DNA of 64,000 nucleotides from Pseudomonas chlororaphis (lineage in GTDB: Bacteria; Pseudomonadota; Gammaproteobacteria; Pseudomonadales; Pseudomonadaceae). The position numbers and the translations under genes are program-made. Below, one piece after another: positions 34,398 to 43,136 of this stretch (positions are counted from its first letter, which is position 1; the number at the start of each line of letters is the position of its first letter). The stretch covers positions 248,001 through 312,000 of the forward strand of contig NZ_MSCT01000020.1 of the NCBI RefSeq assembly GCF_001921865.1. Reading direction: 5' to 3'. The notes under the pieces are model-generated. The model saw only the letters and a program-made list of their open reading frames with translations. It searched no databases and was not told where the DNA came from.

Positions 34398-36080
34398 CTA
34401 CAAGGTCGAAAGGAAGGTGCTGTTGTTGGCCTGCCATTCGGTGATGTCGAGGCGGATGCGCTTCTTGTCGAGCTTGCCGACACTGGTCTTGGGAATTTCA
34501 GTAACAAGGGCGATTTGACTGGGAATCGCCCACTTGCTCAAGTGCCCCAGTTCGACGAACGGCTTGAGGTGCTCCTTGAGCTCCTTCGCCCCAATCGCCT
34601 GCCCCTCGCGCACCACCAGCAAGGCGAACGGGCGCTCGCCCCACTGCGGATCGGGGATACCCACCACTGCTACTTCGCGTACCGCCGTGTGCCGGCTGAT
34701 CAGGTCTTCCAGGGCCAGGGACGACACCCACTCGCCGCCGGTCTTGATCACATCCTTGATCCGGTCGCGGATGTCGATCACGCCCATGCTGTCGAGGGTC
34801 GCCACGTCACCGGTGTGCAACCAGCCGCCTTCCCACAGCTCGGCGCCCTTCTGCGGCTCGTTGAAGTAGCCTTCGCTGAGCCACGGCGCGCGCAGCACCA
34901 ACTCGCCCTGGGTCTCGCCATCGGCCGGCAGGAAGTTGCCGTCGCCATCGACGATCGCCGCCTCCACCAGCGGCCCGGGCACGCCGGCCTTGATCCGGTA
35001 GGACGTACGCTCGTCCTCGGTCCCCGCCAGCAGCTCTTCGTTGAGGTGCGCGCAGGACACCAACGGCCCGGTTTCCGACATGCCGTAGGCCGCCGTCAGC
35101 TGGATGCCCTTGGCCTTGGCCAGCTCATACAGCGCACGGTTGAGCGCACTGCCACCGATGACGATCTTCCAGCCACCGAAATCGGTGCCCAGGGCGCCCT
35201 TGGCGTTGAGCAGCATTTGCAGGATGGTCGGCACGCAATGGGAGAAGGTGACCTTCTCCTTGCGCCACAGCTCCACCAGGAACTCCGGATCGTAGCGCCC
35301 GGGGTAGACCTGCTTGAGGCCCAGCATGGTGGCCACGTAAGGCAGGCCCCAGGCATGCACGTGGAACATCGGGGTAATGGGCATGTACACATCGTCGGTG
35401 CCCAGCAGGCGCACACTGTCGATGCTGCCCATGATCACCGACACGCCCATGGTGTGCAGCACCAGTTGCCGATGGGTGAAGTACACGCCCTTCGGGTTGC
35501 CGGTGGTGCCGGTGGTATAGAAGGTGGTGGCCACCGAGTTTTCGTCGAAGTCCTCGAAAGCATACTGGGTACTGGCCGCCGCCAGCAGTTGCTCGTACTC
35601 GCCCACCAGGTTCGGCAGGTCGGCACTGTGGTCCGGGCCGTCGGTCAGCAGCAGGGTTTTCTCGACCGTGGTCAGTTGCCCGGCGATGGCCTGGTAGAGC
35701 CCGACGAACTCGCTGTTGACCAGCACGAAGCGGTCCTCGGCGTGGTTCATCGTGTAGAGAATCTGTTCCGGCGACAGGCGCACGTTGATGGTGTGGATCA
35801 CCGCGCCGATCATCGGGATGGCAAACATGCACTCCAGGTAGCGATGGCTGTCCCAGTCCATCACCGCCACGGTATCCCCGGCCTTGACCCCGGCAGCCGT
35901 CAACACGTTCGCCAGCCTGGCCACGCGCTCGATCAGGGTTGGGTAGCTGTAACGCAGTTTGTCCCGGTAGACGATTTCACGGGTTTTCTCGTAACGGGTG
36001 CCGGACATCAGCAGCCGCTTGATCAGCAGCGGGTATTGGTAGGCGCCTTCGGCTGGCGGAATAACGCGAGTCTGCAACAT
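34398..36080 (-). CDS. Fatty-acid (probably medium-chain) acyl-CoA ligase
   Basis: AMP-forming ligase, 560 aa, that activates fatty acids as CoA thioesters. ATP/AMP signature TFYTTGTTGNPKGVYFTHRQ lies near residue 185, the adenylate motif YGMSETGPLVS near 320, and LHTGDVATLDSMGVIDIRDRIKDVIKTGGEW near 415, with the C-terminal catalytic Lys in KTSVGKLDKKRIR. I start it at the ATG at 36080 (MLQTRVIPPAEGAYQYPLL), preceded by AAAGGGA; two upstream ATGs are possible. It matches the position of PA3924. Confidence 0.92.
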   Translation of the reverse strand: MLQTRVIPPAEGAYQYPLLIKRLLMSGTRYEKTREIVYRDKLRYSYPTLIERVARLANVLTAAGVKAGDTVAVMDWDSHRYLECMFAIPMIGAVIHTINVRLSPEQILYTMNHAEDRFVLVNSEFVGLYQAIAGQLTTVEKTLLLTDGPDHSADLPNLVGEYEQLLAAASTQYAFEDFDENSVATTFYTTGTTGNPKGVYFTHRQLVLHTMGVSVIMGSIDSVRLLGTDDVYMPITPMFHVHAWGLPYVATMLGLKQVYPGRYDPEFLVELWRKEKVTFSHCVPTILQMLLNAKGALGTDFGGWKIVIGGSALNRALYELAKAKGIQLTAAYGMSETGPLVSCAHLNEELLAGTEDERTSYRIKAGVPGPLVEAAIVDGDGNFLPADGETQGELVLRAPWLSEGYFNEPQKGAELWEGGWLHTGDVATLDSMGVIDIRDRIKDVIKTGGEWVSSLALEDLISRHTAVREVAVVGIPDPQWGERPFALLVVREGQAIGAKELKEHLKPFVELGHLSKWAIPSQIALVTEIPKTSVGKLDKKRIRLDITEWQANNSTFLSTL

Positions 36081-36140
36081 AAGCATCCCTTTTTCTGACT
36101 GCACGGTCGTGGCTGAAGAGCGCTCACTCTAGAGCGCCGC

Positions 36141-36181
36141 CGACTCTGCCAAATCAGCCAAAGGGATGATTTGCAGAGTCG
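36141..36181. promoter_or_regulatory. Long inverted repeat upstream of the acyl-CoA ligase gene
   Basis: CGACTCTGC-C-AAATCA and TGATTTGCAGAGTCG form a 15-bp dyad with one bulged base and a 10-base centre, 61-101 bases before the ligase start. There is no T-run on either strand, so an operator is more likely than a terminator for the upstream MFS gene. Candidate site for the LAL regulator or a local repressor. Confidence 0.45.
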
Positions 36182-36270
36182 CGTCGATACTAGCCCAAGG
36201 CCATTATCGGCACGACCGAGCATTGCCTCTGCGCCCCTTGCACAGGCGAGCGCACGGACGCTATCTCGCT

Positions 36271-37473
36271 TCACGCCGCCTGCCCTGCCGCAACCTCCGA
36301 AGGCGTACGCGGAAAGATCACCGCGGCAGCAAAGGTCAGCGCGGCAAAACCGCCCAGGACCAGATACAACCCGGCCAGCCCCTGGCGCGGTTCGACCAGG
36401 GCAATCAACGGAATCGCCGTGGCGCTGGCGCCGAACGACAAGCAATAACGCAGGGCAAACACCCGAGACTGCCACTGCGGCGCGACGAAGTTGGCGACCA
36501 TCGCATCGTTCACCGTGACCTGCCCGAACACCACGAACATAAAGGCTGCCCCCAGGACGATCAGCGGCCAGCCCTCGACCTGGGCCAGGCCGAACAACAG
36601 CGGCGCCTGGCACAGGGTCAACAGGATAAACGGCCATTTCAGGCTGAAACGGTGCAACACCCGGCCAATGCTTAGTTGCGCCACAGCACCGAAGGCATAC
36701 GCCAGGCTGACCACCAGGCCCAGGGTCTGCGGCGAGGCGAACAGGTCATGCAGGCGTTCCTGGAACAGCTTCGGGTAGGTCATGGTTGTCGCGTTGAACA
36801 CCACGCCGCCGGTCGCGGTGGCCAGGGCCAGGGCGCCAAACACCAGGGCCATGGAGATCCGCTGGCCGCCTGCGCCCTTGAGCTGGACATGGGGCCGTAC
36901 AGGAACCGGTTCCTCGCGCACCTGCCAGGCAAAGCCCAGCCCCAGGACGATCGCCACCGCGCCTGGCAGGATAAATGCCGAACGCCAACCGAAATGCGCC
37001 ACCAACAAGCCGGTGACCAGCGCTGAAAACGCCACGCCAAGGTTGCCCCACATGCCGTTGATACCGATTTCCCGCCCGCGGTTTTGCGCATAGGCCACCA
37101 GCATCGCCGTCCCCACCGGGTGATAGATCGCGGCAAACACGCCCATCAACGTCAAGCCGACCACCAGCATCGCCGGGCTGTTGCTCAGGCCGGTGACAAT
37201 CGCCGAGGCGCCGATGCCGAAGAAGAACAGCAGCATCATCTGCCGCCGGCTCCAACGATCGCCCAGCCAGCCGGCCGGTAGCGAACAGGCGCCGAAGGCA
37301 ATGAAGCCGCCGAGGGACAGGCCGATCAGCGCCCCATAGTCGAGGCCGAAGACCTGGGTCATGCCAAGCACGGCAGCGGGAAAGATCAGCATGAACATGT
37401 GATCGATCACATGGGCGGCGTTGATGTAGCGGATAACGTTTCGAGATTGGTTCATGGCGGCACGCTGTTTCAT
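36271..37473 (-). CDS. MFS transporter
   Basis: The 400-aa protein has 12 predicted membrane helices. The motif-A loop between TM2 and TM3 reads GWLGDRWSRRQMM, and a Pro/Arg-rich central cytoplasmic loop (QVREEPVPVRPHVQ) splits the two halves. The substrate is not evident. Start is uncertain between 37473 and an ATG six codons later (MNQSRNVIRYINAAHVIDHMFML); neither has a clear ribosome-binding site. It is divergent from an AraC-type regulator with under 90 bases between starts, suggesting local control. Confidence 0.88.
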   Translation of the reverse strand: MKQRAAMNQSRNVIRYINAAHVIDHMFMLIFPAAVLGMTQVFGLDYGALIGLSLGGFIAFGACSLPAGWLGDRWSRRQMMLLFFFGIGASAIVTGLSNSPAMLVVGLTLMGVFAAIYHPVGTAMLVAYAQNRGREIGINGMWGNLGVAFSALVTGLLVAHFGWRSAFILPGAVAIVLGLGFAWQVREEPVPVRPHVQLKGAGGQRISMALVFGALALATATGGVVFNATTMTYPKLFQERLHDLFASPQTLGLVVSLAYAFGAVAQLSIGRVLHRFSLKWPFILLTLCQAPLLFGLAQVEGWPLIVLGAAFMFVVFGQVTVNDAMVANFVAPQWQSRVFALRYCLSFGASATAIPLIALVEPRQGLAGLYLVLGGFAALTFAAAVIFPRTPSEVAAGQAA

Positions 37474-37541
37474 GGGAGGGGTGCCGTTATGCTAGGTTGA
37501 CCATAAAACGCACTTGCGACAATAAAGTCATCGAAGCAGAC

Positions 37542-38315
37542 ATGTTAATCAGCCACTTCCAGCACGGTCCGGTCAGCGCCTACCCACGGGACTACCTCGA
37601 CGGCGCGCACCAGGAATTGCACCAGCATCGCGAGGCGCAGCTGCTCTATGCGGTGCGCGGCACCATGCGCGTGGTCACGGCCCAGGGCGCGTGGGTGCTG
37701 CCGCCGACCCGTGCGGTGTGGATCCCGCCCCTGGTGGAACATGAGATCTTCATGGCCGGCGACGTGCAGATGCGCTCGCTGTTCATCGCCCCCGAACTGT
37801 CGCCGTCCACGTTGCGGCAATGCTGTGTACTGGCGGTCACGCCGCTGCTGCGCGAGTTGATCCTGCGGGCCGTGCAGGGCCGCGAGCATGCGCAGAACCC
37901 GCTGATCCAGCAGTTGATGCTGGAAGAACTGGCCAGCCTGGAAAACCTACCGCTGCACATTCCCATGCCCCGCGACCGGCGCTTGCAAGCCATCTGCCAG
38001 GCACTGCTGCAAGCGCCGGATCACGCCAACACCCTGGAGGACTGGGCGCAACAGGTCGGCGCCAGTTCGCGAACCCTGGCGCGGCTGTTTCAGCAGGAAT
38101 TACAGATGAGTTTCAATGCCTGGCGTCAGCAATTGCGCCTGATGGAAGCCCTGCCGCGGCTGATTGCCGGGCAGAGCGTGCAGCAAGTGGCGACGGCCCT
38201 GGGGTACGGCAGCGCCCGGGCCTTCAGCGCGATGTTCTGCCGCCTGTTCGGCACCTCAGTACGGGAATATCTCGGCACCCTGAATCAGCTCAAGGCGCTA
38301 GGGCCCATCACTTAG
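37542..38315 (+). CDS. AraC-family transcriptional regulator
   Basis: The 257-aa protein has an N-terminal cupin sensor domain (HQELHQHREAQLLYAVRGTMRVVTAQGAWVLPPTRAVWIPPLVEHEI) and a C-terminal AraC domain (NTLEDWAQQVGASSRTLARLFQQELQMSFNAWRQQLRL ... VQQVATALGYGSARAFSAMFCRLFGTSVREYLG). The layout is that of regulators that control adjacent exporters. I start it at the ATG at 37542; a TTG 15 codons earlier is possible. It is divergent from the MFS gene; the last 8 bases overlap the next, convergent gene. Confidence 0.9.
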   Translation: MLISHFQHGPVSAYPRDYLDGAHQELHQHREAQLLYAVRGTMRVVTAQGAWVLPPTRAVWIPPLVEHEIFMAGDVQMRSLFIAPELSPSTLRQCCVLAVTPLLRELILRAVQGREHAQNPLIQQLMLEELASLENLPLHIPMPRDRRLQAICQALLQAPDHANTLEDWAQQVGASSRTLARLFQQELQMSFNAWRQQLRLMEALPRLIAGQSVQQVATALGYGSARAFSAMFCRLFGTSVREYLGTLNQLKALGPIT

Positions 38316-39408
38316 CACCAGGGGCAGTCTCGTGCGCCTGCAAATGCTGCTGCAGGTAGCGACGCATGCGTTTCTCCACCTCGCGATTGCGCGGCCTGGG
38401 CCAGCCGGATGGCCATTCGCCGTGCGCCAGCGCACGAATCGACGCCTCCTGGCTCATGCCTCGACGCTGGATCTGCCGCAGCCCCTGGTCCCACCAGACA
38501 TGGCGACATGCGTCGATATAGGGCGAGACCGCACAACTGCCGCCATACAGGAGGTCGCGCCCGACCTTCTGCATGTCCTTGTCCTGCCGCTTCAAATAGA
38601 ACTTGATCCGCGAGCGCTGGAACAACGAAGGCACCGGCTTGCGACGCGGCACCTCACGCTGCAGGCGCAGCAGCTCCGGCCGGAAGGCTTCGCCGTGACG
38701 CTGGAAGAACAGCGCCTGCATGGCGTGGAAGAACGCCTTGTCGGAAAAATAGTGATAGATGCAGTTCTTGCTCTCGGCCACCGGCCGGTCGCCCAGGGCA
38801 AACGACAGGGCGATCTGTTCCAGGGTGTGCAAATCCTTGATGTGGGTGCTCCACTCATCGATCAAGGCAATCGAGGTCTGCATCAACGGACCGTCGCCGG
38901 CCGTCAGGCCACAGACGCCGCTGTTGAACAGGCGCTGCTCGTCGGGCACCGATTGGCCGCTGGCCCGTAGGTAGCGTTCGAGCTTGGCGAACTCGGGGCG
39001 GGTACGGACTTCGGACCAGAGAAATTCGTCTTCGTCGACCAGGTACTGACCGGGCGCAATACGTTCGAACAAACGTTGCGGGTCGACCTCGATCAGGGTG
39101 TCGGTATCGACGAACAGGGTCTTGTCCGCCAGCTCAAGGCCCGCGGCAAAGGCACAGGCCTTGCGCCGGTGGTAGTAACCCTGGTCGCCCTGCCACTCGA
39201 TCAGCGTCTGCGGGCTCAACGGCACCACCTGCACCGGCCAGCCGCGATAGTCCTCGGGGCGGTCGGTCATGACCCGAATCACCAGCGGCTCGGCGCTCTT
39301 GCTCTGGTCAAGGGCCGTCAGAATGCTGAACTTGGCTTCATGGCGATAAACCTCTTTATCGCCATACACCAGATAGAGCAGCTGCTGCGGTACTTTTTGC
39401 ATCGTCAT
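38308..39408 (-). CDS. Predicted GT-A-fold glycosyltransferase-like protein
   Basis: Function unknown. The product (366 aa from this start) has an N-terminal half resembling GT-A nucleotide-sugar transferases of the GT8 type: LLYLVYGDKEVYRHEAKFSILTAL, YYHRRKACAFAAGL and the DxD metal motif in KTLFVDTDTLIEVDP (near residue 105). A downstream LFNSGVCGLTAGDGPLMQ fits the acceptor side. The C-terminal third is strongly basic (Arg/Gln rich). It stands alone, convergent with the AraC gene. Start uncertain; 39402 and 39468 are alternatives. Confidence 0.6.
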   Translation of the reverse strand: MTMQKVPQQLLYLVYGDKEVYRHEAKFSILTALDQSKSAEPLVIRVMTDRPEDYRGWPVQVVPLSPQTLIEWQGDQGYYHRRKACAFAAGLELADKTLFVDTDTLIEVDPQRLFERIAPGQYLVDEDEFLWSEVRTRPEFAKLERYLRASGQSVPDEQRLFNSGVCGLTAGDGPLMQTSIALIDEWSTHIKDLHTLEQIALSFALGDRPVAESKNCIYHYFSDKAFFHAMQALFFQRHGEAFRPELLRLQREVPRRKPVPSLFQRSRIKFYLKRQDKDMQKVGRDLLYGGSCAVSPYIDACRHVWWDQGLRQIQRRGMSQEASIRALAHGEWPSGWPRPRNREVEKRMRRYLQQHLQAHETAPGAK

Positions 39409-39543
39409 CAAGCGTCCGGTCTCGCGCCCCTCCGGACGGCCAAGGGGCTCGACCTTCCGAAGCAGCATAAAAGCGGACGATTGTACGATTAATCTTGGTT
39501 GGCGCTCAGAAAAATCCGAACGCTGAGCGATAGCACCAAGGGT

Positions 39544-40173
39544 TCAATGCATTTCGGTGAAGGCCAGCTTCACCCCGATGGCAATCAGCACCGCGCCCAT
39601 GGTGCGGTCGAACCAGTGGCCCATGCGGGCGAAACCGGCGCGCACTTTCTGTTGGCTGAACAGCATTGCCACCAGGCAGAACCAGATAGCCGTCGCCACC
39701 GCCAGGTACACGCCATAACCGGCCTGGATGGCCAGCGGGGTGTGCGGGTTGATGACCACAGTGAACAGCGACAGGAAGAACAGCGTCGCCTTCGGATTCA
39801 GGCCGTTGGTCACGAAACCCGAGGTAAAGGCGCCGCGAGCGGTGCGCTCGCCGGCCTCCAGGTGCAGGTTGTCGGCCGCTGGTTTAGCCGGCTGCGCGCG
39901 CAAGGCCTTGTAACCGATGTACAGCAGGTAGGCGGCAGCGGCCCACTTCAGCGCGTTGAACAGCACGATCGACTGCGACACGATCAAGCCGATGCCCAGC
40001 AACGAATACCCCACGTGCAGGAAGATCGCCGTACCAACGCCCAGCGCCGTCCAGGTGCCGGCGCGGCGGCCGTGGGTCACGCTTTCGCGCACCACGACGG
40101 CGAAATCCGGGCCCGGGCTGGCCACCGCGAGCAGGTGAATAAGGGCAACGGTCAAGAACTCGGCGAGGTACAT
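39544..40173 (-). CDS. LysE/RhtB-family amino-acid exporter
   Basis: The 209-aa inner-membrane protein has six hydrophobic segments. The family N-terminus MYLAEFLTVALIHLLAVASPGPDFAVVVRESVTHGRRAG contains the PGPDF signature; ALKWAAAAYLLYIGYKALR and FTSGFVTNGLNPKATLFFLSLF follow. AGGAG lies five bases before the ATG at 40173. Substrate specificity (threonine, homoserine or other) is not readable. It is divergent from a hydroxyacid dehydrogenase. Confidence 0.92.
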   Translation of the reverse strand: MYLAEFLTVALIHLLAVASPGPDFAVVVRESVTHGRRAGTWTALGVGTAIFLHVGYSLLGIGLIVSQSIVLFNALKWAAAAYLLYIGYKALRAQPAKPAADNLHLEAGERTARGAFTSGFVTNGLNPKATLFFLSLFTVVINPHTPLAIQAGYGVYLAVATAIWFCLVAMLFSQQKVRAGFARMGHWFDRTMGAVLIAIGVKLAFTEMH

Positions 40174-40256
40174 GGACACTCCTGTGTATCTAATTATTTC
40201 ATCTGATAGGCTCGGCAGATTACGCCTTCAGACCCTTAGTGCAAAAGGTACAGTTG

Positions 40257-41222
40257 ATGACTAACAATCGCCGCGCCGTCTTCCTCGACCACAGCTCCCT
40301 GGACCTCGGCGATCTCGACCTCGACGTACTGCGCCACAGCGTCGGCGAACTGCAACTGCACGACCGCACCGGCACCGAACAGGTGGTCGAGCGCCTGCGC
40401 GGGGCCCAGGTCGCCATCAGCAACAAAGTGCTGCTCGACGCCGAAACCCTGGCCGCCTGCCCCGATCTGAAACTGATCCTGGTCGCGGCCACCGGCACCA
40501 ATAACGTCGACCTGGCCGCCGCCCGCACCCACGGTATCGTCGTCGCCAACTGCCAGGGCTATGGCACGCCCTCGGTGGCCCAGCACACCCTCATGCTGCT
40601 GCTCAACCTCGCCACCCGCCTCAGCGACTACCGCCAGGCGGTCAGCGACGGCCGCTGGCAGCAGGCCCGGCAGTTCTGCCTGCTGGACTTCCCGATCGTC
40701 GAACTGCAAGGCAAGACCCTGGGCCTGCTCGGCCACGGCGAACTGGGCGGCGCCGTCGCCCGCCTGGCCGAAGCGTTCGGCATGCGCGTGTTGCTGGGGC
40801 AAATCCCCGGCCGTCCGGCCCGGGCCGACCGTTTGCCGCTGGATGAGTTGCTGCCGCAAATCGACGCGCTGACCCTGCACTGCCCGCTCAACGAACACAC
40901 CCGGCACTTTATCGGTGCCCGCGAATTGGCCCTGCTCAAACCCTCCGCCTTTGTGGTCAACACCGCCCGTGGCGGCCTGATCGACGAACAGGCCCTGGCC
41001 GATGCGCTGCGCAGCGGGCACCTGGGCGGCGCGGCGACCGACGTGCTGAGCGTCGAGCCGCCCACCGCCGGCAATCCGCTGCTGGCCGACGATATCCCGC
41101 GCCTGATCGTGACCCCGCACAACGCCTGGGGCAGCCGCGAAGCCCGCCAGCGCATCGTTGGCCAACTGGCAGAAAACGCCCAAGCGTTTTTCAGCGGTAC
41201 AGCGCTGCGGGTCGTCAGTTGA
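40257..41222 (+). CDS. hprA: D-2-hydroxyacid dehydrogenase, hydroxypyruvate/glycerate type
   Basis: NAD(P)H-dependent reduction of 2-keto acids such as hydroxypyruvate. The 321-aa protein has the nucleotide-binding loop GLLGHGELGGAVARL near residue 150, the catalytic Arg in NTARGGLIDEQAL, Glu in TDVLSVEPP and His in LIVTPHNAWGS. The order matches the 2-hydroxyacid dehydrogenase family, and the length fits glycerate dehydrogenase. I start it at the ATG giving MTNNRRAVFLDHSSLDLGDLDL. Exact substrate is inferred. Confidence 0.85.
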   Translation: MTNNRRAVFLDHSSLDLGDLDLDVLRHSVGELQLHDRTGTEQVVERLRGAQVAISNKVLLDAETLAACPDLKLILVAATGTNNVDLAAARTHGIVVANCQGYGTPSVAQHTLMLLLNLATRLSDYRQAVSDGRWQQARQFCLLDFPIVELQGKTLGLLGHGELGGAVARLAEAFGMRVLLGQIPGRPARADRLPLDELLPQIDALTLHCPLNEHTRHFIGARELALLKPSAFVVNTARGGLIDEQALADALRSGHLGGAATDVLSVEPPTAGNPLLADDIPRLIVTPHNAWGSREARQRIVGQLAENAQAFFSGTALRVVS

Positions 41223-41255
41223 TAAACTGCGCCACTTTTTTTCCAGGAGCAGATT

Positions 41256-42254
41256 ATGGATCCGCGCAGTGAAGTACTGCTTCGTCAGGCCGACTTGTTT
41301 CAAGGCTCCTTGCTGCTTGCCGGCTTGCCCGCCGACGACCTGCTTGGCCGCCTGCCAGCCGCCCATGGCTGGTGCTGGCATGCCGGCGACCAGGCCGCGC
41401 TGGACGCCCGTTTCGCCGGGCGCAGCCAGTTTGGCGTGAAGGCTCCCGAACAGGGGTTCGCCAGCGCGGTCCTGTTCCTGCCCAAGTCCCGCGAGCTCAC
41501 CGACTATCTGCTCAACGCCCTCGCCTCGCGCCTGGCAGGACGCGAGCTGTACCTGGTCGGAGAAAAACGCAGCGGTATCGAACGCGCCGCCAAGCAGCTC
41601 ACGCCGTTCGGCAAACCGCGCAAGCTCGACAGCGCGCGGCATTGCCAGCTCTGGCAGGTGACGGTGGACAACGCGCCGCCAGCCGTCGCCCTAGAAAGCC
41701 TGGCCCAGGAATACGAATTGCCGCTGGCCGAAGGACCGCTGAAAGTGGTCAGCCTGCCGGGGGTCTTCAGCCATGGCCGCCTGGATCGCGGCAGCGCCCT
41801 GCTGCTGGAACACCTGGACCAACTGCCCAGCGGCCATCTGCTGGACTTCGGCTGCGGCGCGGGGGTGCTCGGCGCGGCGGTCAAACGTCGCTATCCGCAT
41901 AACAGCGTCACCCTGCTTGACGTCGATGCCTTCGCCGCCGCCAGCAGCCGCCTGACCCTGGCCGCCAACGGCCTGGAAGCCGAAGTCCTGACCGGCGACG
42001 GCATCGACGCGGCGCCCCTGGGCTTGAACGTCATCCTGACCAATCCGCCGTTCCATACCGGGGTGCACACGGATTACCAGGCGACCGAAACCTTGCTGCG
42101 AAAAGCGGCAAAACACCTGAAACATGGTGGCGAACTGCGACTTGTCGCCAACAGTTTCCTGCGTTATCAACCGCTGATCGAAGAGCACCTGGGCGCCTGT
42201 TCGATCAAGGCCGAAGGGCAAGGTTTTCGTATCTACAGCGCCAGGCGCGGCTGA
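41256..42254 (+). CDS. rsmC: RsmC, 16S rRNA m2G1207 methyltransferase
   Basis: SAM-dependent methylation of G1207 in 16S rRNA. The 332-aa protein has a degenerate N-terminal methyltransferase-like half and a catalytic C-terminal half with the SAM loop LLDFGCGAGVLGAAVKRRYP and the N2-guanine motif NPPFHTGVHTDY. The spacing is 33 bases after hprA. An AGGAG-type site (TTCCAGGAGCAG) precedes the ATG. Confidence 0.93.
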   Translation: MDPRSEVLLRQADLFQGSLLLAGLPADDLLGRLPAAHGWCWHAGDQAALDARFAGRSQFGVKAPEQGFASAVLFLPKSRELTDYLLNALASRLAGRELYLVGEKRSGIERAAKQLTPFGKPRKLDSARHCQLWQVTVDNAPPAVALESLAQEYELPLAEGPLKVVSLPGVFSHGRLDRGSALLLEHLDQLPSGHLLDFGCGAGVLGAAVKRRYPHNSVTLLDVDAFAAASSRLTLAANGLEAEVLTGDGIDAAPLGLNVILTNPPFHTGVHTDYQATETLLRKAAKHLKHGGELRLVANSFLRYQPLIEEHLGACSIKAEGQGFRIYSARRG

Positions 42255-42304
42255 GATTTTTTTGCAAAAGAACGCTTGCCGAATGGATTTTGCCTAGGCA
42301 GAAT

Positions 42305-42510
42305 CCGCTCCGTCCTAGGGGAGTAGTCTCCCGCGAGCGCCGTGCTCGCCCGGCATGCGTCAACATACTTGATCCTCAGATCATGGCGCATGCGACCCAA
42401 GAGTCCGCACAGACGGACCGCAGGGTTTGACAAGACCTATGACACGCACACCTTACCCGGGGCGGGAAGGCTGTACGTGTCATAGCCGTGTCGACCCGCC
42501 CCTTAGGAAT
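42305..42510 (+). ncRNA. yybP-ykoY manganese riboswitch and expression platform
   Basis: The leader before the TMEM165/GDT1 gene carries the hallmark segments GGGGAGTAG (about 42318-42326), GCGTCAACATACTTG (42357-42371) and a later CAAGACCTATG, the layout known from the Mn2+ riboswitch upstream of mntP-type genes. Downstream, CTATGACACG (42438-42447) can pair perfectly with CGTGTCATAG (42476-42485). Alternatively GGGGCGGG (42459-42466) can pair with CCCGCCCC (42495-42502), next to the ribosome-binding site. The two pairings exclude each other. Confidence 0.9.
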
Positions 42511-42516
42511 GCCCTG

Positions 42517-43101
42517 ATGCTGGATTCTCTACTGGTTCCCACCGCGATCGTTGCCTTGGCCGAAATCGGCGACAAGACGCAACTGCTTGCCCTCATTCTC
42601 GCTGCGCGCTTTCGCAAACCCTGGCCGATCATCGCCGGTATCGTCGCCGCGACCCTGGCCAACCATGCCGCCGCCGGTGCGGTAGGTGCCTGGTTCGGCA
42701 GCTTCTTCTCGGATGCGACCCTGCACTGGATCCTCGCCGCGAGCTTTGCCGCCACGGCGCTGTGGACCCTGGTGCCCGACAAGATGGACGAAGACGAAGC
42801 CAGCACCGCGCGCAAGTTCGGCCCTTTCCTGACCACGCTGATCGCGTTCTTCCTCGCGGAAATCGGCGACAAGACCCAGATCGCCACCGTCATGCTCGCG
42901 GCGCAATACCCGGAACTGTGGCTGGTGATCATCGGCACCACCGCCGGCATGCTGATCGCCAACGTCCCGGTGGTACTGGCCGGCAACTTCGCGGCGGAGA
43001 AACTGCCCCTGACCCTGATCCGCCGCCTCGCGGCTTCGGCGTTCTTCATCCTGGCCATTGTCGCGGTGTACAAGGCCATGCAGAGCAGCGGCTGGGTGTA
43101 A
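42517..43101 (+). CDS. TMEM165/GDT1 (UPF0016) family manganese exporter
   Basis: The 194-aa inner-membrane protein has six predicted helices in two homologous halves, each with the family signature E-x-G-D-K-T (AEIGDKTQLLALILAARF near residue 14 and AEIGDKTQIATVMLAAQY near 116). The family exchanges cations, and bacterial members export Mn2+. The upstream Mn riboswitch supports that role: excess Mn should raise expression. I use the ATG at 42517 (MLDSLLVPTAIVAL), preceded by TAGGAAT. Confidence 0.92.
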   Translation: MLDSLLVPTAIVALAEIGDKTQLLALILAARFRKPWPIIAGIVAATLANHAAAGAVGAWFGSFFSDATLHWILAASFAATALWTLVPDKMDEDEASTARKFGPFLTTLIAFFLAEIGDKTQIATVMLAAQYPELWLVIIGTTAGMLIANVPVVLAGNFAAEKLPLTLIRRLAASAFFILAIVAVYKAMQSSGWV

Positions 43102-43107
43102 ATGTGC

Positions 43108-43132
43108 GCGCCACGGTGTTGCGCCGTGGCGC
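43108..43132. terminator. GC-rich hairpin after the exporter gene
   Basis: GCGCCACGG and CCGTGGCGC form a 9-bp stem seven bases after the stop codon, but no T-run follows. A weak or Rho-assisted terminator is possible. Confidence 0.4.
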
Positions 43133-43136
43133 CTGG

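Noticed and set aside
34248..36098. A 616-codon plus-strand frame opposite the acyl-CoA ligase
   Set aside because: Composition rich in His/Gln/Val without motifs; the minus strand carries all adenylate-forming enzyme signatures.
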